Positions 45,801-56,565 of a stretch of DNA of 64,000 nucleotides are shown here, piece by piece. The notes under the pieces were generated by a model. That model was given only the letters and a program-made list of their open reading frames with translations. It made no database searches and was not told where the DNA came from. The stretch spans positions 80,029,801-80,093,800 of the forward strand of contig OX578144.1 in assembly GCA_951213105.1 (NCBI GenBank), given 5' to 3'. Position 1 is the stretch's first letter, and each line of letters opens with the position of its first letter. The stretch is from Amaurobius ferox. Taxonomy: Eukaryota > Arthropoda > Arachnida > Araneae > Amaurobiidae. Both the position numbers and the translations under genes were made by a program.

Positions 45801-47284
45801 ATGCTTCAAATACCGAAATCGTCTGCTGACTATTATTCTGGTTAAACTACTGAAAATATTTTTATTAATAATTAATTTTTATATTAAAATGGCCGAGAAA
45901 CGTTGAAAATCAGACAATATTTTCAACGTCATACAGTAATCGGAGATGAAATATTGTTTTATGCATCGTGATTCCCATGTTAGCATAAAATATGCGTCAT
46001 TTTTATGCATTCGTGTGAAACGATTTATAACATCAATTGCTCAAAAGTGTGTATAGGTGTTACATTGAATAATCACTAGCTTGATCATTCAACGTGATAC
46101 TAAAGCCATCAGTGATATATACTAGTTACCAGTGCATCGCTGATGGCTAGTATATAATAACTTTAATGCACAAATTATATATAATTTATATCAACTAAAT
46201 GTTGGATTCCAACTATTTATTGTAAAATTATGCAATTAATTATTTGATTCTATAGAATGTATATAAATCGGCCAAGTATAAAATGAGACTGGAATAACAT
46301 AATGTTTTTTGATTCTCTATATGACGTATGTAAATTTTTTTAAATTTATAGCTATTAAAACAATATTCGCAGAGATATAATATTTCATTTCTGGAGCAAA
46401 ATTTGCATTTCATTATGTTTCTTCAAACCCGGGATCAGTTTTGCTATTCAAGCCTTCAAATGTCTAGATCCGGCCCTATGTGTTTGCTATTACAATATTT
46501 TCTTAGCGATGACTTAAATCCCTTAAACTATAAACTGAAATATGCCGTAAATACATAATAAATTAACCAACATGAAGCGTACCTTATTATACGCATTTAC
46601 TGTAAAGAAAATCGTCTGAAATCAAAATCACGAAGATTTATTTCATCATTACCAGAGTCACGCTTTAACGATTTAGGAGATGATTGAAAATACTGTTTCA
46701 CTTTGTATTACGATCTTCAACGCTGTACCTCCCGCTACTAGAGAAGTAGATGAATAATTATTTTAGCTTGAAAAACGTCTAAAATAATCTTAAAACATCT
46801 AACTCACGAGTGAGAACGACTGGGGAAGATTACAAGAAAGATCGAGTTGGGTTGCATTTGGAAACAATTCAACAAACGTGTAAAACAAATTTATGTAAAA
46901 TGAATCATTAGACATCCTGAAGGTCAATTGATTGAAAGTTTATATTTTTATTTATTTTTTCTGAATCCCCTTGGTAACTCAGAAAGTCCTTCACCTCACT
47001 CAGGTTTCGTTTGAAAACTGTGGACCTATGAAAATGGTATAAGTTTCATAAAAAACAACTTTCAATTTGATGAAATATCAAACTTTTATCATTCCGATTA
47101 CTATTCACATAAAGGTAGAGATCGTGATTTCTTCTTAGAGGATAACTCCCTCTAGGAGTTTATTAATGCTACCATTATATTTAAGCGGAACAAGTTTGTT
47201 TTGAGTGGCGGAACTTCAAATCCTACCTTCACCCCACCCCACCCCCACAGACCCACACACACATACCCGAGATTTTGACTTGGC
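45801..47284. other. AT-rich spacer with paired small hairpins near 46070-46150
   Basis: TTGAATAATCA/TGATCATTCAA (46073-46099) and CCATCAGTGAT/ATCGCTGATGG (46104-46148) form two adjacent imperfect hairpins. CCGGCCCTATG at 46471 may be a lone hAT-type end. Otherwise nothing recognised. Confidence 0.4.
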
Positions 47285-47453
47285 CAGTAGTGTCGCCAAA
47301 TTATTTTTATAATTTTGGGGGGGTGGAAGGGGGGTTAACCAAATATGTTGCATTCCATTTCTCCAAATATAATTTCTCCGATCTTCAATGAAATCCGATG
47401 GGCTGGCTCTTCGGAAGTGTCCATACACCCACCCCACTTTGGCGACGCCACTG
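47285..47453. mobile_element. hAT-like MITE related to 7550-7722
   Basis: The left end CAGTAGTGTCGCCAAA and the right end, read inward, CAGTGGCGTCGCCAAAG match at 14 of 16. The left terminus is identical to that of the 173-bp MITE at 7550 over its first 14 bases. No convincing target duplication remains. Confidence 0.55.
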
Positions 47454-47611
47454 GCCCTGATCCCCTCTCTCCTAACAAGATGTAATTTCCTGAATATTTA
47501 TTTCACACTTTCCTCTTTGTCCCCCCCCCCCCTGTAAATCTGGACCCCTCTCTTCCTCGGCATTCGGGGTTTCGTAGCATGGTTGTTCTGCCCCTGGTTG
47601 TCTTGAAATAT

Positions 47612-47960
47612 ATATATATTTTTTTCCAATGGCCAGGCATTGACTCTTTCATCTTCGCCTATGCATCGGCCAGAACAGTGAACCTCTTAGCCGGCAAAGA
47701 AGTTGCCCCAGCGCACCAGTGGGTGTGGGAACACATTGCGCCCAACAACACAAACATCCATGTCTTACGAGGGACTCGAACCCACAACGTGGCGGCCGAT
47801 CAATCGCTGGACCGTTCGGCCACCACGTTGGCTGAAATGAGCCAACAGTACGCGGTGTTCCCAGGTGGTTACCCACCCAAGTACTAACCGCGCCCGATGC
47901 TGCTTAACTTCGGTGATCTAACGGGAACCGGTGTTTTCAGCACTGTACAGCCGTTGGCTC
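47612..47960 (-). mobile_element. Second 5S-tRNA compound SINE with 13-bp TSD
   Basis: TGTCTTGAAATAT occurs at 47599-47611 and 47961-47973, flanking the unit exactly. On the minus strand it begins GAGCCAACGG (5S head, 47841-47958), then the spacer TCATTTCA. A tRNA-like module follows (GGTGGCCGAACGGTCCAGCG as A-box region, GTGGGTTCGAGTCCCTCG as B-box region, about 47765-47833), then a GC-rich body ending in an A-rich and AT tail. The 5S head starts at the same two extra bases (GA) as in the 16918 copy, but the tRNA module, body and tail are different. Confidence 0.9.
47841..47958 (-). rRNA. 5S rRNA-derived sequence (SINE head)
   Basis: The minus strand reads GCCAACGGCTGTACAGTGCT, then GATCACCGAAGTTAAGCAGC, GGTTAGTACTTGGGTGGGTA and ends GTACTGTTGGC, 118 nt. 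It differs from the 16920 copy at scattered positions and keeps the internal control region. Its enclosure in one target duplication with a tRNA-like module shows that it is a SINE head. Confidence 0.9.
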
Positions 47961-48000
47961 TGTCTTGAAATATTGAAAAATAATTAATCTTCTTAACAGT

Positions 48001-48280
48001 TCAATGGATTCGTCTGGCCAGCTGAAAATCGGTAGGTCGATTTCAACGGTAAGGCTACGGTTTATCTGAGTTTTGAATAATGTCGCAACTGGAATTTTCT
48101 CGGAATGGACTTAATGAGACTTCAGAAACAATCGGTATAATTGGGATTCGAACCCGGACCTCTTGATTTGCGTATGAATATGTTGATAAGAGTCTTCTCC
48201 ACTTCTTCCAATTAAGAAATTGCCTGGACCAAGTGACAACTTCAACCCCATCCGGCCATAACCACATTTAAACAATCTCT
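48001..48280 (-). repeat. Possible tRNA-related SINE
   Basis: GGTCCGGGTTCGAATCCCAA (minus strand, at about 48145-48165) is a strong B box. TTATGGCCGGATGGGG (about 48250) resembles an A box but lies unusually far upstream. Body and boundaries are uncertain. Confidence 0.4.
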
Positions 48281-48824
48281 AGACTGTGCAACTCTAGTCC
48301 AAGTTATTTTAGGTCGACCGTCCATATTACGAGACTTTTGCAACTGTTTTACAACATACTTTTGCAACTCTTAATCAATACCCTAGGCCAGTGCTTCTAA
48401 AACATACAACACGATCGCATACCCCTTGAGATTAATCTCATCGACGTTAACCCCCCCCCCCCCCCCCCATCGAATAGTTGGAGGGAAATTTTAACAAAGC
48501 AATTCTTTCCTATTTGCACAAATTGTAGATTAGTACGTTGTTTTATTAATATGTCATACATTGTTTTATTAATTTTTAGATGAAATTCTTACAAACCATG
48601 TTTCCATGTGGCTATGGAGGTACAGCTCGCTTGTTTTAAAACTGATATTTGACCTAAAATCCAGCGATTCCTTATTTAAATGACAAGAATTCGAGAAGTT
48701 GCATGAAACTTTCGAAAAATTTGATGAAATTTCGCAAAAAGAAAAGAAAAATTAAAAAAAATCCTAACCAGTTTCCAAATCGACAGAACTCTACCTTCTC
48801 TAAACACTATCACTTCTGTTAGTT
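48281..48824. other. Spacer with a long C run
   Basis: C18 at about 48451-48468. Nothing else recognised. Confidence 0.4.
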
Positions 48825-49660
48825 TTTAACAATTTACAACATAGTTGAAAAGTGTTTATGACTTTGTTCATTCTGTCTGTCTGTCTGTCTGTCCGTTAGC
48901 ACGATAACTGACGTAAAAATGACTTTATTAAAATGAAATTTTAGCATGTTGTTCAGACGGTCTGTGGGACCTATGGGAATATAAATGAATAATATCACCC
49001 AATTAGTTTTAGATTGAACCCGGGTTGAAAAAATGAATTACATTGAACCCTATGGGACCTAATTTTTCAAACATTTTTTAAGCGGAACACAAATTGCTTC
49101 GAAAGTTTTAGGAAATATTCAAATTATCCCATAAAATATATAAAAAAATTTCAGCAAAATATATTCAGTAGTTTTTTAAATAGAAATTAAAATAATAATT
49201 ACACCTTTTAGATGAAGAGATCACGTGACCATTATATGAAGAGATCACGTGACTCACTTCAAAATAAAATATGGCATTCATCTTCTGCCAAAATCATGAT
49301 TTTTAAAGTTCCTTTTAATTCATATTTAGTGTTGTATCCGTCCTAAAACCGCTTTATTTTTACATAAATTCTGTTCATCTACATACTGAAACAACGCAAT
49401 TACAATATATTTGAGTTTAAATCATCATCCAACTTTGATTATTTCTACAACGAAATCTAATTTTCACTTATGGAGAATGTAAATACCAAAAGATGTAGAA
49501 TGAGTTGTATAAGCATTGCTGCATTTCTTTAACTCAAAATTATTTAGCTCATGGAGTCTGCAATATATGAATGAAATATTCATTGATTTTACACAGAGAA
49601 GCAGACGATTTTTTCGATGAAGTTTTAAGCATAGAGTTTAATTACTTGTACCTCTATGGT
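48825..49660 (+). mobile_element. Hairpin-headed repeat family 2, copy 3
   Basis: The hairpin edge AACAATTTACAACATAG with complement (one mismatch pair) is followed by TCTGTCTGTCTGTCTGTCCG at 48874, then the same body blocks as copy 2. The CACGTGAC-containing segment is duplicated here (GAGATCACGTGACC at about 49218 and GAGATCACGTGACTC at about 49242). Truncated in the distal part compared with copies 1 and 2. Confidence 0.8.
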
Positions 49661-50444
49661 CCTAAATAAATATAAATGATATCACATAAATAGAAACTAG
49701 GTTAACATAAAATGTCTTCGGGGGAGGGGCTTCTATTCCCCTCTGGATGTATGCTTGAAAAAAACTGGACTGACTGGTTCGGGGGCCGGGGGGGGGGGCG
49801 TTCAAAACGTGGTAGAAAAAAAAAGAAAATCATTCACTTGAAGTGAAAAGGATCTTCGAACACGTGTACATGAAATATAACTGTTCGACGAAATATCCAA
49901 TTTGCCCGAATTCCCCGTCTATAAAAAAGAATCATTCCATCATAATTACCTAATATCCCAAATCACAACCTGCTCACACGCCGGGCAACTCATACTCTCA
50001 AAAAGTGGAAAAACCACTGTATTACAGGGGGGGAAAAAAAAAAAAACCCTTCATAAAGTAGAGAAGGCTTTATTTTAGTTCGAGCACCAATTACAGACAG
50101 CTCAAAACAATAATTCGCAGAAACTGGGGATTGAACCTGGGCGCTCAAGTGTATTACTAGATACACTACTCCAGTACAGTTACATAATACTCCCTTGAAG
50201 CGACTAAAATATCACACACATCAAAATTAGAATCATAATACGTACCGATAAATTTAATTAGTATAATTTTTTTTTAGGTTATGTGGCACTAATGTACCCT
50301 CAAAAATATTTCAGAAATATCATCTGCTGCTTTTAATACGTCAGGTGTTCATTACAGACCTTTTAATTTTATCAATTGAAAAACATGGCGTTTCCCCAGA
50401 GTGATTTTTTTTAATTTTTTTATTTTATAGTAATCTTTCTCTAG
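49661..50444. other. Spacer with G and A runs and a tRNA-like piece
   Basis: A G run lies at 49788-49798 and an A run near 50036. On the minus strand at 50120-50180, GGAGTAGTGTATCTAG plus CAGGTTCAATCCCCAG resembles a tRNA-derived head with a good B box. Confidence 0.4.
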
Positions 50445-50875
50445 TCAAAAAATATGTATCGTGGCTATTTTTCGCAACAATGATTCAAACTATTAAGTCC
50501 CGTGATCATTGAGCCATTAATAAACCCTTTTATGCACGATAATTTTGTCCTATACTGCCATGCTAAAAAAATATAAAATTTCGAATAAAATTCAAAGTTT
50601 TCTCTCGAATTAAAAAAAAATATTTTATCTAGTTCTAGATTGTTTGATAACGAAGTCGGATATAAAGTTTTGCGAAAATCCATATATTTGTGACTGCAGC
50701 TATTGCTTACACAAGAAATCGGCCGCCGAGATCAGACAGACAAATAGACAGACATTGTCCCCAAAATAGCCAAAACGTGTTCAGGAGGTCTTAAGATTTA
50801 TATTGACTTTTAAATTTCGAAATTGAAAATTTTCGTGAAAACAATACTTTCTCAGTACTACGTAGAGAAAGTAAA
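50445..50875 (-). mobile_element. Hairpin-headed repeat family 3, copy 2
   Basis: The minus strand starts with a clean hairpin ACTTTCTCTACGTAGTACTG-AGAAAGT (50848-50874), then AGACCTCCTGAACACGTTTT, a TGTCTGTC-type tract at about 50735-50755 and the same AT-rich body as copy 1 (22935-23397). Non-coding. Confidence 0.75.
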
Positions 50876-51390
50876 AATCCTTCACTCTGATGGAAAGACG
50901 TCATGTTCTTCTGTCAATTGATCTGGAATGATCGTTTGACGTATTAGAAACAGCAGACGATTTTACTAATATATTTTTGAAGCCACCTCCTAACTGAAAA
51001 AAAAAATCTACTATTTAAAATTTTCGGTACATTATAAGACTTTAATATTTGATGTGTTCGACTCTTCGATTACTCTGCACCTTACGAATAATGCATTATG
51101 CATAAATTACATCAATATGCAAAATGCAGAAAAAATAGCCATAAATTATGTGCTCTAAATCTGCGATGTATTCCAGATAAAGCACGAGAAGGTAACAGAT
51201 AAAATCTCGAAAACAGGCATCGTGCTGTCATGATCGAGAGATAAGCTAATCAACTTGAAATGTAAAAGAGCTTTATACAAGTAAAGAGTTTTAAAAACAT
51301 TATAATAAAAGAGATCTCTGACCCTGAATGCTATTGCACTCATTTTTCACATGAATATACAGCATATAGCGAAGTTACAAGGGACAGGTA
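50876..51390. other. AT-rich spacer
   Basis: Nothing recognised. Confidence 0.35.
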
Positions 51391-51468
51391 TAATCGATAG
51401 TATTCGTTATAACCGATATTTATAATAACTGATAGTATTCGTTATAACCGATATTTATAATAACCGAT
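51391..51468. repeat. 35-bp tandem duplication
   Basis: GATAGTATTCGTTATAACCG begins at 51396 and 51431; units are identical, with a partial flanking copy. Confidence 0.92.
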
Positions 51469-51815
51469 AAAAAGTTTAGGTATGAGATAAACATTAAGAA
51501 TGATTTATCTGACTCCATATTGTGATACAAGAAATCATTATAGTAATGTTGAAGTATATTGCTCTTTTATTCATGTTAAAAAATATCTGTGATTTTCTTT
51601 TGAACATTTTAATTTACAACATATTTGCATAGCATGTTTCTGGTGCTTCTGAATTGTCACTGCAATTAACGTTGTGCACTGCGAAAGAATCCGGCAAATT
51701 TTTGGAAGATTTTCACAGCAGTTTTTGATGCTATCCTTCCTCATTTTAAATCACTCCGTTTCTTTGGATTTATCAAACATATTATCAGCAACTGTAACAA
51801 TAATGGCCTTATTGG
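51469..51815. other. AT-rich spacer
   Basis: Nothing recognised. Confidence 0.35.
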
Positions 51816-52216
51816 GAGGGCCGTAGCCAGGCAGGGCTCAGAAGGGGCTAAGCCCCCCTAAGAGGTATACTCAGCCCCCCTCCCCCTCTGATAAAAATAT
51901 TACAGTTTTAGTAGGGATATGGAATTTTATGCAACATGACATCCAAATTTTGCGCCTCTAATTAACGCTTATATTAAAATCAATCGTAATTTTTATATAT
52001 TAATATTGATGCATAGCAACTATATAGATTTTCCTAATCAACTCTTAGCCTACAAATATAAATATGCAATTAATTTTTTGTTACTAATTTGCATGAATTG
52101 AAAATATAATAATAACTATTATGGTTTATGAATGCTATTGATTAACAGTGTTTTTAGTGAGCCCCCCTTGATATCAACCCAGCCCCTCTTGAATGTTGTT
52201 TCTGGCAACGGCCCTG
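51816..52216. mobile_element. hAT-type MITE (401 bp) with perfect 8-bp TSD
   Basis: CTTATTGG flanks it at 51808-51815 and 52217-52224. The left end GAGGGCCGTAGCCAG and the right end, read inward, CAGGGCCGTTGCCAG match at 13 of 15. GCCCCCCT blocks lie just inside both ends. The interior is AT-rich and non-coding. This is the clearest hAT-type insertion here together with 8521-8926. Confidence 0.85.
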
Positions 52217-52224
52217 CTTATTGG

Positions 52225-52499
52225 TCTCTTGTGTGTTTCAGCACAATCATTGATTGTAGCATAATTGTCAAAAGTAAGATCTCCTGGCAAAGCTCATTTT
52301 TCCTATAGCCTGTTCCACATTGAAGGATTGTTGGATTTCTTCTAAATACCCAGCGTGTTTCCAGCAGTTTTTCTATAAAACCAGCGCCTTGGCAACGCTA
52401 CTGAAAATACAAATCCTCTCTCTCTTATTCCATTTACACTCTTCCATTAAGCACCGCACAGGAAATAAAATCCATACTTTCTTTTCATTTTCGTATTTC
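52225..52499. other. Spacer, nothing recognised
   Basis: No repeat structure recognised. Confidence 0.35.
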
Positions 52500-52835
52500 T
52501 GAACATGTGCCTAGATCAGCTGCGACAAGGATTAGCCATATGGAATCATACGCAGAACCGGCCCGGTCGGCGCCTTCGAAATTGAGCTTAATTCCCTCAC
52601 GAGGTTTTGTGGGAGGGTGGACGGACGGACAGAGCTCCTCCACCCTCTCCCGTCGCCCCCGAGTGACGCCGAGATCTGGCAGACGATTGAAAATGTCGCA
52701 CAAATATTGATGTTTCTGTGTCTGCCGTTTTGAGGAATGGGTCGTAAAAGTGATGTTAACATGGTCTCTTTCGTCGAAGGGCAGGATTTTAGGGCGATAC
52801 ATGAGAGGAGGCTCGGCGGAGTTATTGCTCAGAGG
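52500..52835. other. GC-richer island with antiparallel open frames
   Basis: Markedly GC-richer than its surroundings, with many CpG. A 105-residue minus-strand frame (52485-52802; PFDERDHVNITFTTHSSKR then QKHQYLCDIFNRLPDLG) and a 67-residue plus frame overlap it. The minus frame has a mixed, protein-like composition, but no family is recognised. It could be a promoter or first-exon region or an old GC-rich insert. Confidence 0.25.
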
Positions 52836-53317
52836 CCCTAAGCTAAATTATATACTGAGACTCCCCATTGCTAAAAAATAAATGTTAAAAATTTAAAAAA
52901 TTTTTACAATTGGAGCTGTACAAATAAAGTCTTTAATCATAATCCACGTGAAATGTACGCATTAAAATACAAAATAATTCTAATACTACACAACATTCTA
53001 ATACTTTACTCCGGACCAACAATGGTATTAGATCTCTGGAATGTAGACGGTTGTATTTTCTCTTTTTGTTCTTTTATAAGTTAATACATAATAATATTGA
53101 CTGTCCGAACTTGCTAAGCGAAATTAATATCTATGTACCTGCTTATAGGACAAGCAATAGGTGAGTATTCTTTGATGGGATTCATGGTAAATTTTTTTTG
53201 AAAAATCAACTTATAGCGCAGTTCGTCAGAGCGGTCAATGGGTTATATTTTAGTCTTGGCATTTTTAGTGATCCGTCAAAGGTTTTTAGATCTTGTATGA
53301 TGTCAGTTTTAATTGTG
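52836..53317. other. AT-rich spacer
   Basis: Nothing recognised. Confidence 0.35.
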
Positions 53318-53390
53318 TGAAAAACCCAGACCACACGACTGACCCGAAGGCTTACAATAACTATTTGTGTGGCCGGAATTTTAATTGTGT
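53318..53390 (-). repeat. Diverged SINE-tail-like segment
   Basis: AAACCCAGACCACACGACTG and GACCCGAAGGCTTACAATAA then TTTGTGTGGCCGGAA follow the order of the SINE tail (AGACCCAGACCGTCCGACCT, AAGGTGTAAGGTAACTG, TTTGGACGGCCGGGAA). This is either a diverged relative sharing a conserved tail or chance similarity. Confidence 0.4.
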
Positions 53391-53699
53391 TTTAATGTAT
53401 AGGTTTTTTATTTGTGCACTTTTCATGTGTGTTTGTAGGTATATGTGTTGTTTTTACTCTTCTCTGTAATTGGGCTTGTTGTGCCTGTTGAGATGTAAAT
53501 AAATAAAATAAGTTAACATAAAATGTTTAATAAATTAACATAACTTACTATCAGGACCTGCCTGTAGGATGAGTTACTAAAGTAAAGATCACACTCCCAT
53601 CATAGATAACAGCATCCATAGACTAGTTTTAGACTTATATTTTGGGAAAGAAAAGCAGAGTTTTTACAGCAAAAATTGCCATAAAAATAACAGTTATTT
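53391..53699. other. AT-rich spacer
   Basis: Nothing recognised. Confidence 0.35.
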
Positions 53700-54490
53700 T
53701 CTAACTCTTAGTATAAAGCGCTGTATATAAATAAACGCTGTATATAAATAGCTATATATAAATAAACGCTGTATATAAATAGTATAAAACGCTGTGAAAA
53801 ATACAGCAAAGAGTGTAATAGGATTTTATGGAAGAACTGTAAAATGTACAGCAAAGATGCCGCAAAATTACAGTATAAAACTGTGTAAAAAAATACATTA
53901 AAAAGTGTAGTAGATGTTTATAGAAGTATTGTAAAATGTACAGCAAAATTTGCTGTTAAAACTATTGCTTTTTGTAAAATTTACAGTTTAAAACGTTGTT
54001 AAAACTACAGCGAAAGTGTAGTAGAATTTTACAGGAGTACTGGGAAATATACAAAGCACTGTAAAAATGCAGCATATTTTGCCATAAAAATAACAACTCT
54101 TTTGTAACTTTTACAGTATAAAACGCTGTAAACATACAGCGACAAGTGTAGTAGAATTTTACGAAAGTACCGTAAAATGTACAGCGAAAATGCAGTAAAA
54201 TTACTTCATGAAACTGTAATAAATACAGCAAGATCTGTAGTAGAAGTTTACAGAAGGACTATAATATGAACAAAAACATATCCTTTTAAAACTGCTGATT
54301 TTTGTAAAATTTACACTATTGTCTTAAAAATTATAGTTTTTTTTGTGACATTTAAAGGATAAAACGTTATTAAAAATACAGCAAAAAGTGTTACGTACTG
54401 AAAATTTACAACAAAAATTCCTGGCGCCAGAATTGCCAGTAGTTTTAACTGCAAAATTAACAGTGCTATTTTTTATACAGTGTACACTCT
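53700..54490. repeat. Degenerate ACAG-rich array
   Basis: TACAGTATAAAACGCTGTAA-like, ATACAGCAAAAAGTGTAGTAG-like and TTTTACAGAAGTACTGTAAA-like segments recur about five times in order with variable spacing, roughly 120-170 bp. The core is self-complementary (TTTTACAG/CTGTAAAA), so many small hairpins are possible. The array opens with CGCTGTATATAAATA repeated three times (53721-53785). Frames on the minus strand are products of the repeat. Confidence 0.7.
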
Positions 54491-55100
54491 TCAGCATAGA
54501 CCATCTAAAACATGCATTAATAGCAATGGCAGCAAGATAATAGCAATGGCAGCGTGTTCCGTGATTATAAATTTTATGACAGTTTGAAAATTTTTTGGTA
54601 GGAATCTCTTATAGAAATTTGTTATTTTAAATCTGTCACCAGAAAAATTATGAAATTTTTGCTTTAAAGATATTTTGAGCACTTTTGTCAATTGACTGAC
54701 TACCCCTTTCTGGTCAATCAGAAAAATCGTGAAATAATGGTCCAAGGACGGTGAAGCGCTGATCATGTAAACACTTTCTTGCTTGGGAGCAACGCACTGT
54801 TACAACGCAGTAGTCGCTTCAATTCTACGCATTTTAAATGCTGCCCAATTTATTCAAATGAACAAATTGAACTCTTTATACTTTAACCCCAAGCGTGACA
54901 GACCTGTTTCAAACGTAATTTTTATTTTAATTTTTACAAAATTTTTAAAAACGTAACTTGAGAAAAAATTATAATAAAACTATTTTATTATTATTATTAT
55001 TATTATTTTCTGATGATGCTTATGAAAGTAATCCTGGAGTTCCGGAACAGTGCCCTCTGATTGTGATAAAAGCAGACCTGAACAATATGGAATATATATA
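54491..55100. other. AT-rich spacer
   Basis: A (TTA)n stretch lies near 54985-55007. Nothing else recognised. Confidence 0.4.
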
Positions 55101-55102
55101 AT

Positions 55103-55137
<35 letters not shown>

Positions 55138-55155
55138 ATTATATATATATATATA

Positions 55156-55200
<45 letters not shown>
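55101..55200. repeat. (AC)n/(AT)n compound microsatellite
   Basis: An AC run followed by interrupted and then pure AT dinucleotides. Confidence 0.95.
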
Positions 55201-55201
<1 letters not shown>

Positions 55202-55611
55202 CACAATAAGTAGAAATAGAAAAAAGAAGAATGACATTGCATCAAAATTTCGCCGGGGGGGGATTGTGACCCCCACTTCCCGGTTTAGCCAGCTTTATGT
55301 CATGACGACACTCCCGGAAGCGGATACAATGTCGCCAACCAAGTACATATACTGAAACTTTAAATGTAAAAAAGAAAAAAGTTGAAAAACCTATACTGTC
55401 CCTACACCTATACAATAACTACGAGCTTTACTACATCCAAACAGAAACACAAAATACTATAAAAATGACTTACATCCAATACTAATATATCAAGAAAAAC
55501 AAGCCACGCATACACCTCACCGAAAAGCAAAAGACTCTTACTGTGTACAAAATGATCTCCCTCAGACAGTCAACCATGACCACCACAATGCAGCCACTGT
55601 CCATTACCATC
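55201..55611. other. Region downstream of the reverse transcriptase frame
   Basis: In the sense of the element this is the 3' flank. No GIY-YIG-like or other endonuclease frame was found here; short GC-rich segments lie near 55250-55330. Confidence 0.4.
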
Positions 55612-56493
55612 TCAGACTGAAAGTTCTCTTCCACTCAAATACAAGTCGTAACACTCAGTTACGGTTATGCCGTAAAATTTGCATAAAATGTCACAGAGAA
55701 AACGTAGAGGGTAACCTATTTCGAATGCTTCTTTTAGATAGCCCAGATCACTTATATAACGATTTTCAACACTGCTATTTAAACGTTTGCTTCTTGTTAA
55801 AAAATTTATAATAATGTTCCTAAAAGCATTTCTATGCAGACAAGAATGCCAATTAATAATGTAATTTATTTTAAAATTAAATGCTTTTCTTTTATCATAT
55901 AATTTAAAATCTACTTTACCATTAGAAAGTTTATATAATGTTAAATCTAAAAAATTAATACTATTATCAATGTTACGGGAAGTTTCTGTTAATGTCAAAT
56001 TTGAAGGAAAAAAAGTAAAATCTAAGTGATCCCGGTCATCGTGGCATGCATATAATATGTCATCCACATAACGTATGTATACAATCTCGTTTACAATATG
56101 AGTTCCCTCCTCGTATTTGTTCAAGTATATATCAGCCAGAATAGATGAATAAGCACCCCCCATCGGAATTCCATTACGCTGTCTGTAGAAATCAGTTCCA
56201 TCATAAAGCACAGTTTCAAACAAGACCATTTCGATTAGACATTTGTATAGAAGTTGTTTAATGAGGTTTTGCATCTCATACTTATCATACATCTCCATCA
56301 ATATGTGAAACAGATCATTTATATCTATATTGCAAAAAAGGTCATTGAAATCACAACTCCTATACTGTAAATCGTCAGATATGTCTTTAAGTTTTTTTAT
56401 TTTTTTTATTTGTGTTGTATAGAAATGTACTTGTTTGAGCAGCTTGGCGCCTTTGGGTATATTTTCAGTTGTTAGTTTTAGATGAGATAAATG
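55612..56493 (-). pseudogene. Reverse transcriptase fragment, Penelope-like type (5' truncated)
   Basis: An open frame of 293 codons, without a start Met at its beginning, runs from a microsatellite to a TGA stop. Visible RT features: a possible motif A around residues 46-53 (SCDFNDLF), the NGIPMGGAYSS block at about 107-117, the catalytic YVDD at 142-145 in YIRYVDDIL, and SINFLDLTL at about 178-186. YDKRKAFNF and a GYPLRFL segment lie further on. The wording GIPMG-YVDD-INFLDL is that of Penelope-like elements and relatives. No GIY-YIG endonuclease follows the stop, and the N-terminal fingers are cut off by the (TA)n run. The remaining frame shows no internal stop, so the insertion may be fairly young, or the frame may be a recent 5'-truncated copy. 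The exact clade is uncertain. Confidence 0.85.
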
Positions 56494-56564
<71 letters not shown>

Positions 56565-56565
56565 A
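56494..56565. repeat. (TA)n microsatellite at the truncated 5' edge of the RT frame
   Basis: About 35 AT units with one CAT interruption. The RT frame opens directly out of it, so the repeat marks either the insertion breakpoint or an expansion inside the element. Confidence 0.95.
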
